From Lachnospiraceae bacterium (GTDB lineage: Bacteria > Bacillota > Clostridia > Lachnospirales > Lachnospiraceae): DNA of 64,000 bases. The translations under genes were made by a program, and so were the position numbers. Of this stretch, positions 26,362-36,587 are shown piece after piece. The stretch is taken from assembly GCA_017439675.1 (NCBI GenBank), contig JAFSIQ010000037.1, positions 62,001 to 126,000 of the forward strand. Reading direction: 5' to 3'. How positions within the stretch are numbered: position 1 is the first letter of the stretch; each line of letters begins with the position of its first letter. A model generated the notes under the pieces. The model ran no database searches, had not been told where the DNA came from, and was given only the letters and a program-made list of their open reading frames with translations.

Positions 26362-28581
26362 TTACGCTTTCTTCGAAGCCTTCTTAGTTATTTTCTTCTT
26401 CCCCTGATCTTTCTTGCCAAATTTGTTCTTAAGCATAAGCCACAACGGACCTGTAATGCATACAGAAGAATACGCACCACACACAATACCTGCCATCAGA
26501 GTCAAAGCAAACTCCTTAATCGCCACAACTCCCATGATATAAAGAACAAATACCGTAACGAAGGTTGTAAGAGAAGAATAAATAGTTCTTGTAAATGTCT
26601 GAGATATAGAAGTATTTACAATATGCTCATAGTTCTCTCCCTTACTCTTCATAACTGTGATATTCTCACGAATACGATCAAATATAATAATCGTTGCATT
26701 AATAGAATAACCTACAATCGTAAGCATACATGCAATAAATGTGTTGCCTACAGATAATCTTCCAATAGAGTAGATAGCAAACACAACCAATACATCATGC
26801 AACAATGCAAAAACCGCTGCCGCACCAAACTTCACATCATCAAAACGTATCGCAATGTAAATCAACATGAGAATTGTAGCTATTGCTACAGAAAGAATTG
26901 CATTCTTCTGCATCTCACCACTAATCGTAGAACTAATATTCTCAATTCCAAACTCTGTTACCTTGAAATTAGTCCTTAACGCATTTTCCACTGCATCACG
27001 CTGTGAAACAGAAAGTTCTGAAGTCTTAAACACAATCTCATTGGTTCCCTGAACATTCTGAACCTGCACTCTCGCCTCTGATATATCTGCTGCTTCTGCG
27101 ATTACAGGAAGAATTTCTGCTTCTGCTGTCTCTAAATCGTAGTAATTCTCAAAATTAACAGTCATGGAAGTACCACCTGTAAACTCAAGATTAAAATTCA
27201 GTGCAGAACCTGTCTTCCCCTTGAAAATCGGCAATGCAATCAAACCTGCTGCAATTGCTATAAAGGAAATAATGTATGCAATACGACTAAACTTCACATA
27301 GTCCGTAGCCTTAACATCCTTTTTGTAACCATACAATTTCGGATTTCGAAGACCTAGATTGTACAATGCCTTTAACAAGTTCTTTGTAATGAATAGTGCA
27401 GTGAACATAGATAACGCAATACCGATTCCAAGCGTCAACGCAAATCCTTTAATTGTACCAGTACCCATAAAGTAAAGTACAAATGCTGCAATTAAGGTTG
27501 TAATGTTACTATCCAGAATAGCGGATAACGCCTTGTCAAATCCAGCATCAATTGCCGCCTTCACACCATTGCCTGCGCCAATCTCCTCCTTGATACGAGT
27601 AAAAATAACAACGTTAGCATCTACTGCCATACCAATAGAAAGTACGATACCTGCAAGACCTGGCAAGGTTAGACTAGCATTAAAGCCATTCAAACAAAGT
27701 AATGTAAGTACGACATACGCACAAAGTGCCAACACAGAAACCACACCAGGTAACAAATACACAACAACCATGATAACTGCCACTACAGCAATGCCAATTG
27801 CACCTGCCTTCAAGGTTGTACTGAGGGCGTCCTGTCCTAATGTAGCACCTACCACATTAGAGCGCAATTCTTGCAAGGTCAAAGGAAGTGCACCGATACG
27901 AATCGTCTGGGCAAGTCTCTCTGCCTCTTCCAAATCTTCCATACCGTCAATTTGCGCACTACCACTCGGAATCATTTCCTGTACAACGGGAGCAGAAACC
28001 ACCTCTCCGTCATAAATAATATAAATAGATTTACCAATATTGTCACCTGTTGCCTGTGCAAACTTTTCGGTACCTGCATCGTTAAAAACAAGCTCTACCA
28101 CATACTCTGTAATAGCACTCTGAGAGTTAATGCCTGCTGCTGCATTCTTAATATCGGAACCACTAAGCTCCACCTCATACTCTTCACCAGAAATCATCTT
28201 CTGATAATTCTCTTCATCCACAAACTCCAATGCACCAGGCTTTCCTAATTCCTCTAAAATCGCATTGGCGTCTGTCACACCCGGAATCTCAATACTGATA
28301 CGGTTTGCTCCCTCTTTATATACAACACCGTCTGTTGAATACTCATCTACACGTAATTGCAAACGTTTAACTGTATCATCAATCTCCTGCTGAGAAGGGT
28401 TGTCCTCCACTATTTCATAAGTAATGCTGACACCACCCGCAAGATCAAGACCTAAAATGATATTCTTTGCTGCACCAATTTCATTCTTACCCAATCCTTT
28501 AACTGCGGTAAATGCACCAACAGCTAAAGCAATAATGAATACGAGAACAATTAGCACACTATTTCTCTTTGTCTTCTTCAT
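26362..28581 (-). CDS. secDF: Fused SecD-SecF protein translocase subunit
   Basis: A protein of 739 residues joining SecD (1-430) and SecF (440-739), as in some Firmicutes. Twelve membrane helices are expected. SecD parts include ILGLDLAGGVSITYE and the periplasmic-side P1 domain; the SecF part starts near FNLEFTGGTSMTVNF and contains the helix motif VGYSINATIIIFDRIRENI. It assists Sec export using the proton gradient. The Lys-rich C-terminus is cytosolic. It starts 19 bp after scfB, with AAGGAGAGAAAAGGAA before the ATG. Confidence 0.95.
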   Translation of the reverse strand: MKKTKRNSVLIVLVFIIALAVGAFTAVKGLGKNEIGAAKNIILGLDLAGGVSITYEIVEDNPSQQEIDDTVKRLQLRVDEYSTDGVVYKEGANRISIEIPGVTDANAILEELGKPGALEFVDEENYQKMISGEEYEVELSGSDIKNAAAGINSQSAITEYVVELVFNDAGTEKFAQATGDNIGKSIYIIYDGEVVSAPVVQEMIPSGSAQIDGMEDLEEAERLAQTIRIGALPLTLQELRSNVVGATLGQDALSTTLKAGAIGIAVVAVIMVVVYLLPGVVSVLALCAYVVLTLLCLNGFNASLTLPGLAGIVLSIGMAVDANVVIFTRIKEEIGAGNGVKAAIDAGFDKALSAILDSNITTLIAAFVLYFMGTGTIKGFALTLGIGIALSMFTALFITKNLLKALYNLGLRNPKLYGYKKDVKATDYVKFSRIAYIISFIAIAAGLIALPIFKGKTGSALNFNLEFTGGTSMTVNFENYYDLETAEAEILPVIAEAADISEARVQVQNVQGTNEIVFKTSELSVSQRDAVENALRTNFKVTEFGIENISSTISGEMQKNAILSVAIATILMLIYIAIRFDDVKFGAAAVFALLHDVLVVFAIYSIGRLSVGNTFIACMLTIVGYSINATIIIFDRIRENITVMKSKGENYEHIVNTSISQTFTRTIYSSLTTFVTVFVLYIMGVVAIKEFALTLMAGIVCGAYSSVCITGPLWLMLKNKFGKKDQGKKKITKKASKKA

Positions 28582-28600
28582 TTCCTTTTCTCTCCTTTTT

Positions 28601-29947
28601 CTAAGACAATGCTGCCTTTATCATAATCGCACATTCCACGCGTTTACGCTCTAGTTCACATCCAATATCATAAGCATCTAGCAAATTACCATGAAAATTG
28701 TAGGAATTGGCAGCACAACCACCACTGCAATAAAATCTGGCAAAACAATCCTTGCATTTATCCTTTGCATATACGTTACAAAGCTTGAATTCATTCACCA
28801 TTTCTTCCTTCTCAATTCCTGTGTCTACATTGCCAAGCTTAAATTCTTCCATGCCTACAAACTGATGGCATGGATACAAGTCACCCCAAGGGGTCACTGC
28901 CAAATACTCCGTTCCAGAACCACATCCGGAAAGTCTTTTATAAAGACACGGACCACCAGTCAAATCTATCATAAAGTGAAAGAAGTTGAATCCTTTTCCA
29001 GATTTTTCTCTCTCCACCATCTCCTTTGCCAACAAATCGTATTCCTCAAATAACTTCGGCAAATCTGCTTCTGTAATAGCATATGACTCACTGTCCTGTG
29101 CAACTACGGGCTCTGCTGATATCTGCTTAAATCCTAAGTCTGCCAAATGCAAAACATCCTTCGAGAAATCCAGATTGTGATGGGTAAAGGTTCCTCTCAC
29201 ATAGTAATTCGTCTGATTACGCATCTCTGCCATAGTCTTGAACTTATCGATAATCAAATCATAACTACCTTTACCATTTCGGGTCGGTCGCATATAGTCA
29301 TGTATTTCCTTACGACCATCTATACTAAGTACTACATTTGCCATTTCCTTGTTGGCAAATTCCATCACCTCATCATTTAACAACATACCATTGGTTGTAA
29401 GGGTAAAACGGAATTTCTTATTGTACTCTTCTTCTTTGCTTCTTCCGTAGGCAACCAAATCTTTTACTACTTGGAAATTCATCAGTGGTTCTCCACCAAA
29501 AAAATCCACCTCAAGATTCACACGATTACCAGAATTTGCAATCAAAAAGTCCAATGCCTTCTTACCAACCTCATAGCTCATGAGAGAACGATCCCCATGG
29601 TATTCCCCTTCCTCTGCAAAACAATACTTGCAGGCGAGATTACAGTCATGAGCAATATGTAGGCAAAGTGCTTTTACCACTGTCTTTCTCTGCTTAAAAT
29701 CAATAATGGCATCCTTATATACATCCTCTGTAAAAAGCTGCCCGGCTTCCTTTAGCGCGTCTATCTCTTCACAAGCCTCTAAAATATCTTCTTTTGCATA
29801 CTGCGGAAGCTTGCTGACAATTTCTTCTCGATTCAGTTGTTCATACAGGGCAATCACATCATATACCAAATCATCGACCACATGGACTGATCCACTACAC
29901 ACATCTAACACAATGTTATACCCATTATTTTTATATTGATGTATCAC
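28601..29947 (-). CDS. scfB: SCIFF peptide radical SAM maturase
   Basis: A protein of 448 residues. An N-terminal peptide-recognition region (about 1-85) precedes the radical SAM core with HIAHDCNLACKYCFAEEGEY (near 98-117). The C-terminal SPASM region with CKDCFARFYCSGGCAAN holds auxiliary iron-sulfur ligands. The family forms Cys sulfur to alpha-carbon thioether links in the SCIFF precursor, whose gene lies 150 bp upstream. The scfA-scfB-secDF order is typical of Clostridia. The mature product is probably processed further; its role is not known. Confidence 0.95.
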   Translation of the reverse strand: MIHQYKNNGYNIVLDVCSGSVHVVDDLVYDVIALYEQLNREEIVSKLPQYAKEDILEACEEIDALKEAGQLFTEDVYKDAIIDFKQRKTVVKALCLHIAHDCNLACKYCFAEEGEYHGDRSLMSYEVGKKALDFLIANSGNRVNLEVDFFGGEPLMNFQVVKDLVAYGRSKEEEYNKKFRFTLTTNGMLLNDEVMEFANKEMANVVLSIDGRKEIHDYMRPTRNGKGSYDLIIDKFKTMAEMRNQTNYYVRGTFTHHNLDFSKDVLHLADLGFKQISAEPVVAQDSESYAITEADLPKLFEEYDLLAKEMVEREKSGKGFNFFHFMIDLTGGPCLYKRLSGCGSGTEYLAVTPWGDLYPCHQFVGMEEFKLGNVDTGIEKEEMVNEFKLCNVYAKDKCKDCFARFYCSGGCAANSYNFHGNLLDAYDIGCELERKRVECAIMIKAALS

Positions 29948-30026
29948 GTTAACTCCTTCTAAGTTGCGACAAATTCATGTAACAGGTACAATTATCTGAC
30001 AATTTACCCGTTGTTAAAAACGCAAC

Positions 30027-30068
30027 GAGAGAGGACGGCTAATTTAGCTGTCCTCTCGATTCTGTTCT
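30027..30068. terminator. Hairpin between scfA and scfB
   Basis: GAGAGGACGGCT pairs with AGCTGTCCTCTC around AATTT. Leftward, GTTGCGTTTTT follows. It may partly stop transcription after scfA, leaving a higher dose of peptide than enzyme. Confidence 0.7.
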
Positions 30069-30097
30069 TTGGGAATCCAAGATTGTCTTGTATTCAA

Positions 30098-30238
30098 CTA
30101 CTTATTCTCACAAGTTTGGTTACCAACTGTACAAGATGTCTTGCACGCTGATTGGCAAGAAGTCTGGCACTCGCCACAACCACCTTTTTCCATTGTGTTC
30201 TTCAATGTCTTGTCTGTTAAAGTCTTAATATGTTTCAT
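30098..30238 (-). CDS. scfA: SCIFF ribosomal peptide precursor (six cysteines in forty-five)
   Basis: A protein of 46 residues starting MKHIKTLTDKTLKNTMEKGG, followed by six Cys in the spacing C-x2-C-x3-C-x3-C-x3-C-x6-C. The leader MKHIKTL and the cysteine pattern are diagnostic of SCIFF, present in nearly all Clostridia. The partner maturase follows. GAGGTAGAAGAT precedes the ATG. The downstream hairpin and consensus promoter suggest strong expression of the short transcript. Confidence 0.97.
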   Translation of the reverse strand: MKHIKTLTDKTLKNTMEKGGCGECQTSCQSACKTSCTVGNQTCENK

Positions 30239-30337
30239 ATCTTCTACCTCACATTCGTAAAATATATTATTGCGGTTCTGCTTCTTCGCAAACCGTTATG
30301 TGTTCAACGAAAGTCACAACCTTCGCATTTGAAGTAT

Positions 30338-30366
30338 AGTATATCATAAGGTTTTTCTTAGGTCAA
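30338..30366 (-). promoter_or_regulatory. scfA promoter
   Basis: Reverse-strand TTGACC (30361-30366), 17-bp spacer and TATACT (30338-30343), about 100 nt upstream of scfA. The leader contains two small hairpins (CGAA..TTCG near 30310 and CGGTT..AACCG near 30280). Confidence 0.75.
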
Positions 30367-30449
30367 CGAATAAGTTGCTGTCTCCTTAACACAGAAAACC
30401 ACATCACACGACACCTCTCCTCTATTTTGTTATCGTCTATATGATTATC

Positions 30450-30812
30450 TCAACTCAACATTCCGCCGAGCAATCCTCCGCCCACGCAGAGAATTGCCGT
30501 TGTCAAACTGGCAGTACTCGCCACCTGAAACATCTGTCCTAACAAAACGGCAACTACAGAAATAATTACAATGTACAATAGTCCCAGAATAAATCCCCAA
30601 AGAAATTTCCTCTCCTGTACTCTCTTCCCCACAATAAATGCTCCTAAAAATGTTACAATCACATAAATTGCAACAATGCTGATATCCGCCACAGTTTCCG
30701 GCAATTCAAACCGAAACACCAAAAATGCTAATATTGCCAATAAAATTCCTGTTACCGCATAGGAGAATATTAATCCTTTGATAACAACTCCAAACTTCGC
30801 TCCTGCACTCAT
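30450..30812 (-). CDS. TIGR04086-family membrane protein
   Basis: A protein of 120 residues with four membrane helices (about 8-30, 42-62, 70-90, 96-118). Small membrane proteins of the TIGR04086 family are regularly found beside scfA in Clostridia, and both length and helix layout fit. Its role is not known; a link to export or sensing of the SCIFF product is speculation. AAGGAGAGTGTGATAT precedes the ATG. It is 54 bp after the HAD gene. Confidence 0.8.
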   Translation of the reverse strand: MSAGAKFGVVIKGLIFSYAVTGILLAILAFLVFRFELPETVADISIVAIYVIVTFLGAFIVGKRVQERKFLWGFILGLLYIVIISVVAVLLGQMFQVASTASLTTAILCVGGGLLGGMLS

Positions 30813-30866
30813 ATATCACACTCTCCTTCTTATCTGTTAGTCCAATATATGATGCAATCTAATATT

Positions 30867-31526
30867 TTATACCCCTTTTTGCAATAACTCTATCACTTCA
30901 AACAAAGAATCGTATATTTGATTCGTCAAAGGACGAATCTCATCCGTAGGTTCGATTAAATCTACCACCATAACAGTGTACAACCCCGCAGTTGCGGAGG
31001 ATTTTACACCATTAAGAGAATCCTCAATTCCCATCGCCTCTTCCGGCCGTACCCCCAAGTCCTCACAGGCCTTTAGGTAAATGTCTGGTGCCGGCTTACC
31101 ATTTGCAACCACACCACCATATACAATATGGTCAAAGTACTCTATAATCCCTGCGTTAGTCAAATTACGCTGAGCTCTTTCTTGCTGGGTAGAGGTGGCT
31201 AAACCAATCTTATAACCGTTGTCCTTCAAATAACAGAACAGTTCTACTACTCCCGGCTTTAACTCCACTCCATTTTTCAAGATATCCTGATCCATACGGC
31301 TCATAGTCTTTCCCCGAAACGTATCATAGTCAAAATCCTCACCAAATCGGGACTTTAACAGTTTCTCATTTCGTTCCTTTGTAGACCCGGCAATGAGATT
31401 GCAGAGTTCTCTCATGGTTTCCTCTGAAATCCCATACTCTGCACCGGTAATCATCCAATGCTTTCGATATAGCTTTTCGGAGTCGAAAATCACCCCATCC
31501 ATATCAAATACTACTGCCTTTATCAT
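30867..31526 (-). CDS. HAD-family hydrolase (beta-phosphoglucomutase-like)
   Basis: A protein of 219 residues. Motif I is VFDMDGVIFDSE (near 6-17), motif II the Ser/Thr in LATSTQQER (near 114), motif III the Lys in VVANGKPAPDIYL (near 150) and motif IV AMGIEDSLNGVKSS (near 168). The cap is the alpha-helical C1 type. It is likely a sugar-phosphate phosphatase or phosphoglucomutase. Its ATG overlaps the end of the giant Ig-like gene by 4 bp, so the two are probably co-translated. Confidence 0.9.
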   Translation of the reverse strand: MIKAVVFDMDGVIFDSEKLYRKHWMITGAEYGISEETMRELCNLIAGSTKERNEKLLKSRFGEDFDYDTFRGKTMSRMDQDILKNGVELKPGVVELFCYLKDNGYKIGLATSTQQERAQRNLTNAGIIEYFDHIVYGGVVANGKPAPDIYLKACEDLGVRPEEAMGIEDSLNGVKSSATAGLYTVMVVDLIEPTDEIRPLTNQIYDSLFEVIELLQKGV

Positions 31527-34500
31527 AATTTACTCTCTTCCTTTTCTTTTTTCCGGATGCGCAACCACGCAATAACCGTAACGCCAACCATGATTACCGC
31601 AACACCTGCACCCACCACAAACAGAATTGTTGGATTTGTATAGACAAAATGCAAATCTCTTGTGACAGCATTACCTGCCCGGTCTTCACAATCCACTTCA
31701 ATCCAATACGCTCCGTATTCCGTGTAAGTAAAGCTTCTCATATCAGCACTCTGTTCCTTACCATTTATACGAACTGCCTTGATGGTATCGTCTGTATTGG
31801 TAAGGGCTAACGTAACCACTCCACTTTCCGTCACTACTTCCGTATCCTGTACTCCGCCGAAAATCACCTTTGGTGGCGTATGGTCAATAATGAATTCTAC
31901 CATCTGATTAACAGTATGCCCCAGTTCATCCTCAACTTCAATATATAGATTATATTTGCCCTCCTCTTCAACCACGTCGGTTCCGTTATATTCCACACCA
32001 TTCAGCAAAATCCGATAAGAAATCACCGTTAAATCTTTAAAGACATCTCCAATGGACTCTGCTATTTGGAAGGATTGATAATAACCTCCATCCAACTCTA
32101 ATACGTTTTGAATAATAGGAGCTGTCTTATCTATAGTAAAATGTATAGCTTTGCTATCCGTGTTACCCGCTTCATCCTGTGACATAACTTGAAACTCATA
32201 GATTCCGTCCTCCGTGAACATGTAAGCCAACTGACTTACCTTTCCACTATTAGACATTGCGGGAACTTCCACATTCTCCACGTTACCATTCATGTCTGTC
32301 CGAGTTCCGGTAATTGTCACCTTATTACCAGAATAATAGGATTCCTCCACCACAAACCGAATCTCCCGATTTTCCGACCACATCTGATAATCGTCCGTTC
32401 CTTCAATCCTAATAACAGGTTTTGTGTTATCAATCACAAAAGTCAAGGTCTGTGGCTGTGCGCTGTTACCCGCTTTATCTTTCGCAGATATAGTCACCTC
32501 ATAGGTTCCATCCTCTGTAAAAGACTTGGATGTGTTGGATTTCTTTGCCGTACTCACAAAATCATTAATCGTCGTACCACTAACCTCTCCATCCAATGTT
32601 CTCTCTATCTGAATGGTCACCTCGTTGGTTGCAAAAAATGATTCCACACAGGTGAAATCCAATGTGACAGAACCTACATGCACTGACCCATTTGCAACGC
32701 CAGACACCTGTACTACTGGTGCTGTCTTGTCAATTACAAATGACAAGGTGTTGGAGCGTTTCTTATTACCTGCCCCGTCCGTTGCAATGGCATAGATTTT
32801 GTAACTACCTTCCTTTAATACCTTCCGATTGCAATTATCCTCATACTGAGATGACTTAAATGTCGCCAACGACATAGTGCTAGTCTTACCGTCCAACGTT
32901 CTTGATACATAATACATCGTTCTTGTCTTATCGTAAGACACATCAGAAACCGTTGTCTGAAAAGATTGTGCCGCAGGATAATGCAAGTTTTTCGTTACCC
33001 CAGATAGTGTAATCACCGGTTTTTCTTTATCAATATAAACCTGACGTTTTGCAGTCTGTACTGTATTACAATTATTGGTAACCTCCACAGAAACTGCGTA
33101 ACCCGTCACTTTGTCCGCACTTTCTGAAGCCACTACTTCATATTCATAGCTATAAGTAAGTTCCTTAAAGGTTACTGTCTTTACTTCCTTGCCATTCACT
33201 TTATAGACGATTTTCTTCAGACCTGCCACATCATCTGTCACCTTAGTGTTAAAGGCAATATCTTGATTCGTCCACTTGCTGTAATCTTTATCACACTCCA
33301 TCGAAATCGTTGCTTTGCTCGTCTTATATATAATATCTTCTGTCCCTAAATTCGTTTCATTCCCCAACAAATCACTTGCCCAAATTGTAATGCTGTCACT
33401 GAATTCGCTGACCTTCAAGTCTGTGGGAATATACACATAATAATTGTTTCCAAGAGATTGATTAGCAACATAAAACGGCGTTTCACTAGTACGCTCGGAC
33501 GCTGTTCCCACCGTAACATATACCTTATCCTTATCTACACCCACCATGCTGTCAGTCACTGAGAACTCCACCAGAATCGCATGCTTACTATATATCTTAT
33601 TATGCCTTGCACTAAGCTTTCCTTCCTCATCGGAATAGGTGACTCCGTATATAGCCGGTGCAGTTCTATCGATGGTAAAGGAAACTGTCTTTTTCACCGC
33701 TTTATTGGTTGCCAAATCCTTACCCGTAACCGTCAGCTTGTAAATACCTTCCTTGTCAAATTTTAAGGTTCGGATAGAACCGTAAACATTTTGCAAAGAA
33801 GGAGCATAGCCATCTGTACTCCAGCCATTGCCAACATCATAAGCAGTCGTCACACTGCCAATATCAAATGCTTCTAACTCACCACTTATATCACTTCTAC
33901 TGACATGAATCTGATATTGTGTAAAATCATGATTGCGATCCTGTGCCTGCACATTGAGGGTTACTGCATCTTTTGTCATATATCCATTGGCAATTCCGTT
34001 GACAGACAATTCTGGCGATGTCTTATCCACCGTAAAGGATATGGTATATGCCTTTTGAGATGTTCCATATACAACACCCTCATTTCCTGCATAATCCTTA
34101 GCAGTTACCGTTATGGTATAGATACCCTCTTCGTTACAAGCATATTCGTAAGTACCGTCCGCCGACTTTAAATTCATCGTATCTGTTGTCTGATAAGTCT
34201 GTCCGTCTAACATCCGGGACACCGTGATGTTGGCAGTTGCACCTTCATAATTGTACTCATAAACATTATACCGAAACCGTACATTGTGATCGTAATACGC
34301 ACCGTTCTCCAAGTCCGATTTCTGCGAAATAATTGGTGCAGTGGAATCCATGTAAAAGGATACCTGCTTACTGTTTTCATTACCTGCCAAATCTACTGCT
34401 GTAAGCGTCACAGTATATCGTCCCTCTTCTCCAAACAAGGAGGTGTTCTCATAATAAACCTCATTGGTTCCTGCAATTGTATTCCATGTGATTGCATCAC

Positions 34501-36535
34501 CGGACAAAGTAGTATTCTGCGGCCAGAAAGAACCATCCTTCCAAAGATTGACTGTAATTGTATACTGACTGAGGTCGTGATAATCCTCTTTCACTACAAA
34601 TCGCAACAAGTTATCACTTCCTGCAAACAACTGATTCTCTGCTATATCGATAGTAGTTCCGTTTTTCACCTGTAAAATTGAAGGCACTGGTAACGTTTTA
34701 TCAACAACATAGCAAATCTCTTTCTTCTCTCCTTCGTTTCCTACGTTGTCCTTTCCATAAACCGAAGTCACATAGCTTCCCTCATCAGAATAGGTAACTG
34801 TTTCCTTTTGTCCATCTGCCGTTATCTCAATCGTCTTATTATCTACAGATACTCCGTCTCTCTTTGTATCCACATATGCAGTTGCTTTACCATTTTCCTC
34901 TGCAATCTTAAAGGACACCTTGGCTGTATCTTTCAGATAATACGTTGTCACAGAATTCTCCGTCACTGTATTCGGGCTACCAAATATTTTATCTTCATAG
35001 GTAACCTTTAATTCTTCAATTGACACTGCCGTATTATCTACTGTAATGCGAACCGATTTCCCCACATCGTTATCACTGACATCTGTCACATAAAATGCAA
35101 GGTAGTAAACGCCATCCTCCATTGCGTAATCTGCAAAGTTAACTGTTGTCTTCCACGTATCCTCTTCTCCTTCTTCGGAAGACTCCACCCAATTAGCATT
35201 GATCGTTTTCCAATCACCATTCATTTTTTGATATGTAATAGCACAGTCATTACTATCATCACAAACCAACTCGAAATTTCTCTCTACCACAGAGAAAATT
35301 AAGTTCATTCCCGTCTTGGTAGAATACACACCCGGAACAAGTTCATTTCCTTCATCATCCATAATTGATAACACCGGTTCCGTTCTGTCAATATAAAATG
35401 TTATCTCATCCGTAGTGACACTGTTGCCTGCCTCGTCTGTGGCAGTGGCAGAAATAGTATACTTTCCCTCTTCTGTAAAAGTAAGGGTTGCCGTAGAATT
35501 GTCAAACCCAATCTCATCTCCATTTTCATCCTTTGTAAACGTCTGATTGGTTGTAGTAGTCACTCCCTCGCACTTCACATTAACAACTACATCACAATTA
35601 TCAAAATCATCATCCACCACCGTCAAAGTGCAGGATATCTTTTCTTTATCTGCCTTATCATTATCCGTACAAACTAAAGTTACTTCTGGCTCCTCAGAAT
35701 CAATGGTAAAAGTCTTTGTTTGCAAACTTCCAACAATCTGACCATTGCTATCCTCCAACCAAAAAGTCACCTCATAGTCCCCATCTTCAATCGCAAACCT
35801 GTTATCTTCATTCGTAGAAATTGTATTTGTAAAGTCCTCCGACGACTCGCAAGATGCAAAATCTGCACCATTCCCCAACGCAATTTCGCCATCTGCAATT
35901 ATCTGATCAGAAGACAAATCCTCATCTGCCTTTTGAACCACTTTGCGATATGCAGTATAGGTCTCACCATCAAATGGCCTGTCTGCCTGATAGGTAACCG
36001 TTACTGTATTTTGCACAATACTGCCACTGACAGATAACTCCGTACTCGGCGACACCGTTCCCAACACAAAAGAGAAACTCACCTCACTATCAGACACCAT
36101 CTCGCCAGCAGAATTCTCTGCCCAACAATCCAACGTATACCGACAGTTAACCGCATCCTCCCCTGCATTCTGTACAGGATTTTCAATAGTAATGGTTCCA
36201 CTCGGAGAAGACAAACTTTGTACTTCTGATGGATTTCCGTCATTTTTAGTAAGCGTATACTTACAACTATATGTTCCATCCGTATATGTTGTATCATAGG
36301 CATATGCAAGTTCTACTTTCGAACCGTTAATTATTTTCTTATCTACATTGTCACCGCTGGCACTGACTCCATCTACAGAACTAAGAGTCACCGCTACCGC
36401 CGATGCAACTGTACTTGCACTCTCCTCAGCAGATACCACAGCCCCATGCTTCACACCGGAAAGCAAATTGAATGCTAGCAAAATAGTCATAATATATGCA
36501 ATTATTATTTGTATTTTTTCACGTCCGTAATGCAT
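31523..36535 (-). CDS. Giant membrane-anchored surface protein with about a dozen Ig-like repeats
   Basis: A protein of 1670 residues. A signal peptide (about 1-37, ending AVVSAEE) is followed by a series of roughly 100-residue Ig-like domains. Each ends with a strand like F(T/V)(I/V)D(K/R/N)TAP, as in FTIDRTAPAIYGV, FVIDKTAPVVQVS and FVIDNTKPVIRIE; I count about 12 such junctions. One C-terminal membrane helix (FVVGAGVAVIMVGVTVIAW) and a short basic tail (RIRKKEKEESKL) anchor it. It stands as a long arm outside the cell. It is 52 bp after the ETTLL-repeat gene, placing it in the kinase cluster. Ligand unknown; AAAGGAGCCGGAA precedes the ATG. Confidence 0.85.
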   Translation of the reverse strand: MHYGREKIQIIIAYIMTILLAFNLLSGVKHGAVVSAEESASTVASAVAVTLSSVDGVSASGDNVDKKIINGSKVELAYAYDTTYTDGTYSCKYTLTKNDGNPSEVQSLSSPSGTITIENPVQNAGEDAVNCRYTLDCWAENSAGEMVSDSEVSFSFVLGTVSPSTELSVSGSIVQNTVTVTYQADRPFDGETYTAYRKVVQKADEDLSSDQIIADGEIALGNGADFASCESSEDFTNTISTNEDNRFAIEDGDYEVTFWLEDSNGQIVGSLQTKTFTIDSEEPEVTLVCTDNDKADKEKISCTLTVVDDDFDNCDVVVNVKCEGVTTTTNQTFTKDENGDEIGFDNSTATLTFTEEGKYTISATATDEAGNSVTTDEITFYIDRTEPVLSIMDDEGNELVPGVYSTKTGMNLIFSVVERNFELVCDDSNDCAITYQKMNGDWKTINANWVESSEEGEEDTWKTTVNFADYAMEDGVYYLAFYVTDVSDNDVGKSVRITVDNTAVSIEELKVTYEDKIFGSPNTVTENSVTTYYLKDTAKVSFKIAEENGKATAYVDTKRDGVSVDNKTIEITADGQKETVTYSDEGSYVTSVYGKDNVGNEGEKKEICYVVDKTLPVPSILQVKNGTTIDIAENQLFAGSDNLLRFVVKEDYHDLSQYTITVNLWKDGSFWPQNTTLSGDAITWNTIAGTNEVYYENTSLFGEEGRYTVTLTAVDLAGNENSKQVSFYMDSTAPIISQKSDLENGAYYDHNVRFRYNVYEYNYEGATANITVSRMLDGQTYQTTDTMNLKSADGTYEYACNEEGIYTITVTAKDYAGNEGVVYGTSQKAYTISFTVDKTSPELSVNGIANGYMTKDAVTLNVQAQDRNHDFTQYQIHVSRSDISGELEAFDIGSVTTAYDVGNGWSTDGYAPSLQNVYGSIRTLKFDKEGIYKLTVTGKDLATNKAVKKTVSFTIDRTAPAIYGVTYSDEEGKLSARHNKIYSKHAILVEFSVTDSMVGVDKDKVYVTVGTASERTSETPFYVANQSLGNNYYVYIPTDLKVSEFSDSITIWASDLLGNETNLGTEDIIYKTSKATISMECDKDYSKWTNQDIAFNTKVTDDVAGLKKIVYKVNGKEVKTVTFKELTYSYEYEVVASESADKVTGYAVSVEVTNNCNTVQTAKRQVYIDKEKPVITLSGVTKNLHYPAAQSFQTTVSDVSYDKTRTMYYVSRTLDGKTSTMSLATFKSSQYEDNCNRKVLKEGSYKIYAIATDGAGNKKRSNTLSFVIDKTAPVVQVSGVANGSVHVGSVTLDFTCVESFFATNEVTIQIERTLDGEVSGTTINDFVSTAKKSNTSKSFTEDGTYEVTISAKDKAGNSAQPQTLTFVIDNTKPVIRIEGTDDYQMWSENREIRFVVEESYYSGNKVTITGTRTDMNGNVENVEVPAMSNSGKVSQLAYMFTEDGIYEFQVMSQDEAGNTDSKAIHFTIDKTAPIIQNVLELDGGYYQSFQIAESIGDVFKDLTVISYRILLNGVEYNGTDVVEEEGKYNLYIEVEDELGHTVNQMVEFIIDHTPPKVIFGGVQDTEVVTESGVVTLALTNTDDTIKAVRINGKEQSADMRSFTYTEYGAYWIEVDCEDRAGNAVTRDLHFVYTNPTILFVVGAGVAVIMVGVTVIAWLRIRKKEKEESKL

Positions 36536-36587
36536 TTCCGGCTCCTTTCTTCTATGTCTGCTATTTAGACAATTGCAAAACTCTAAT

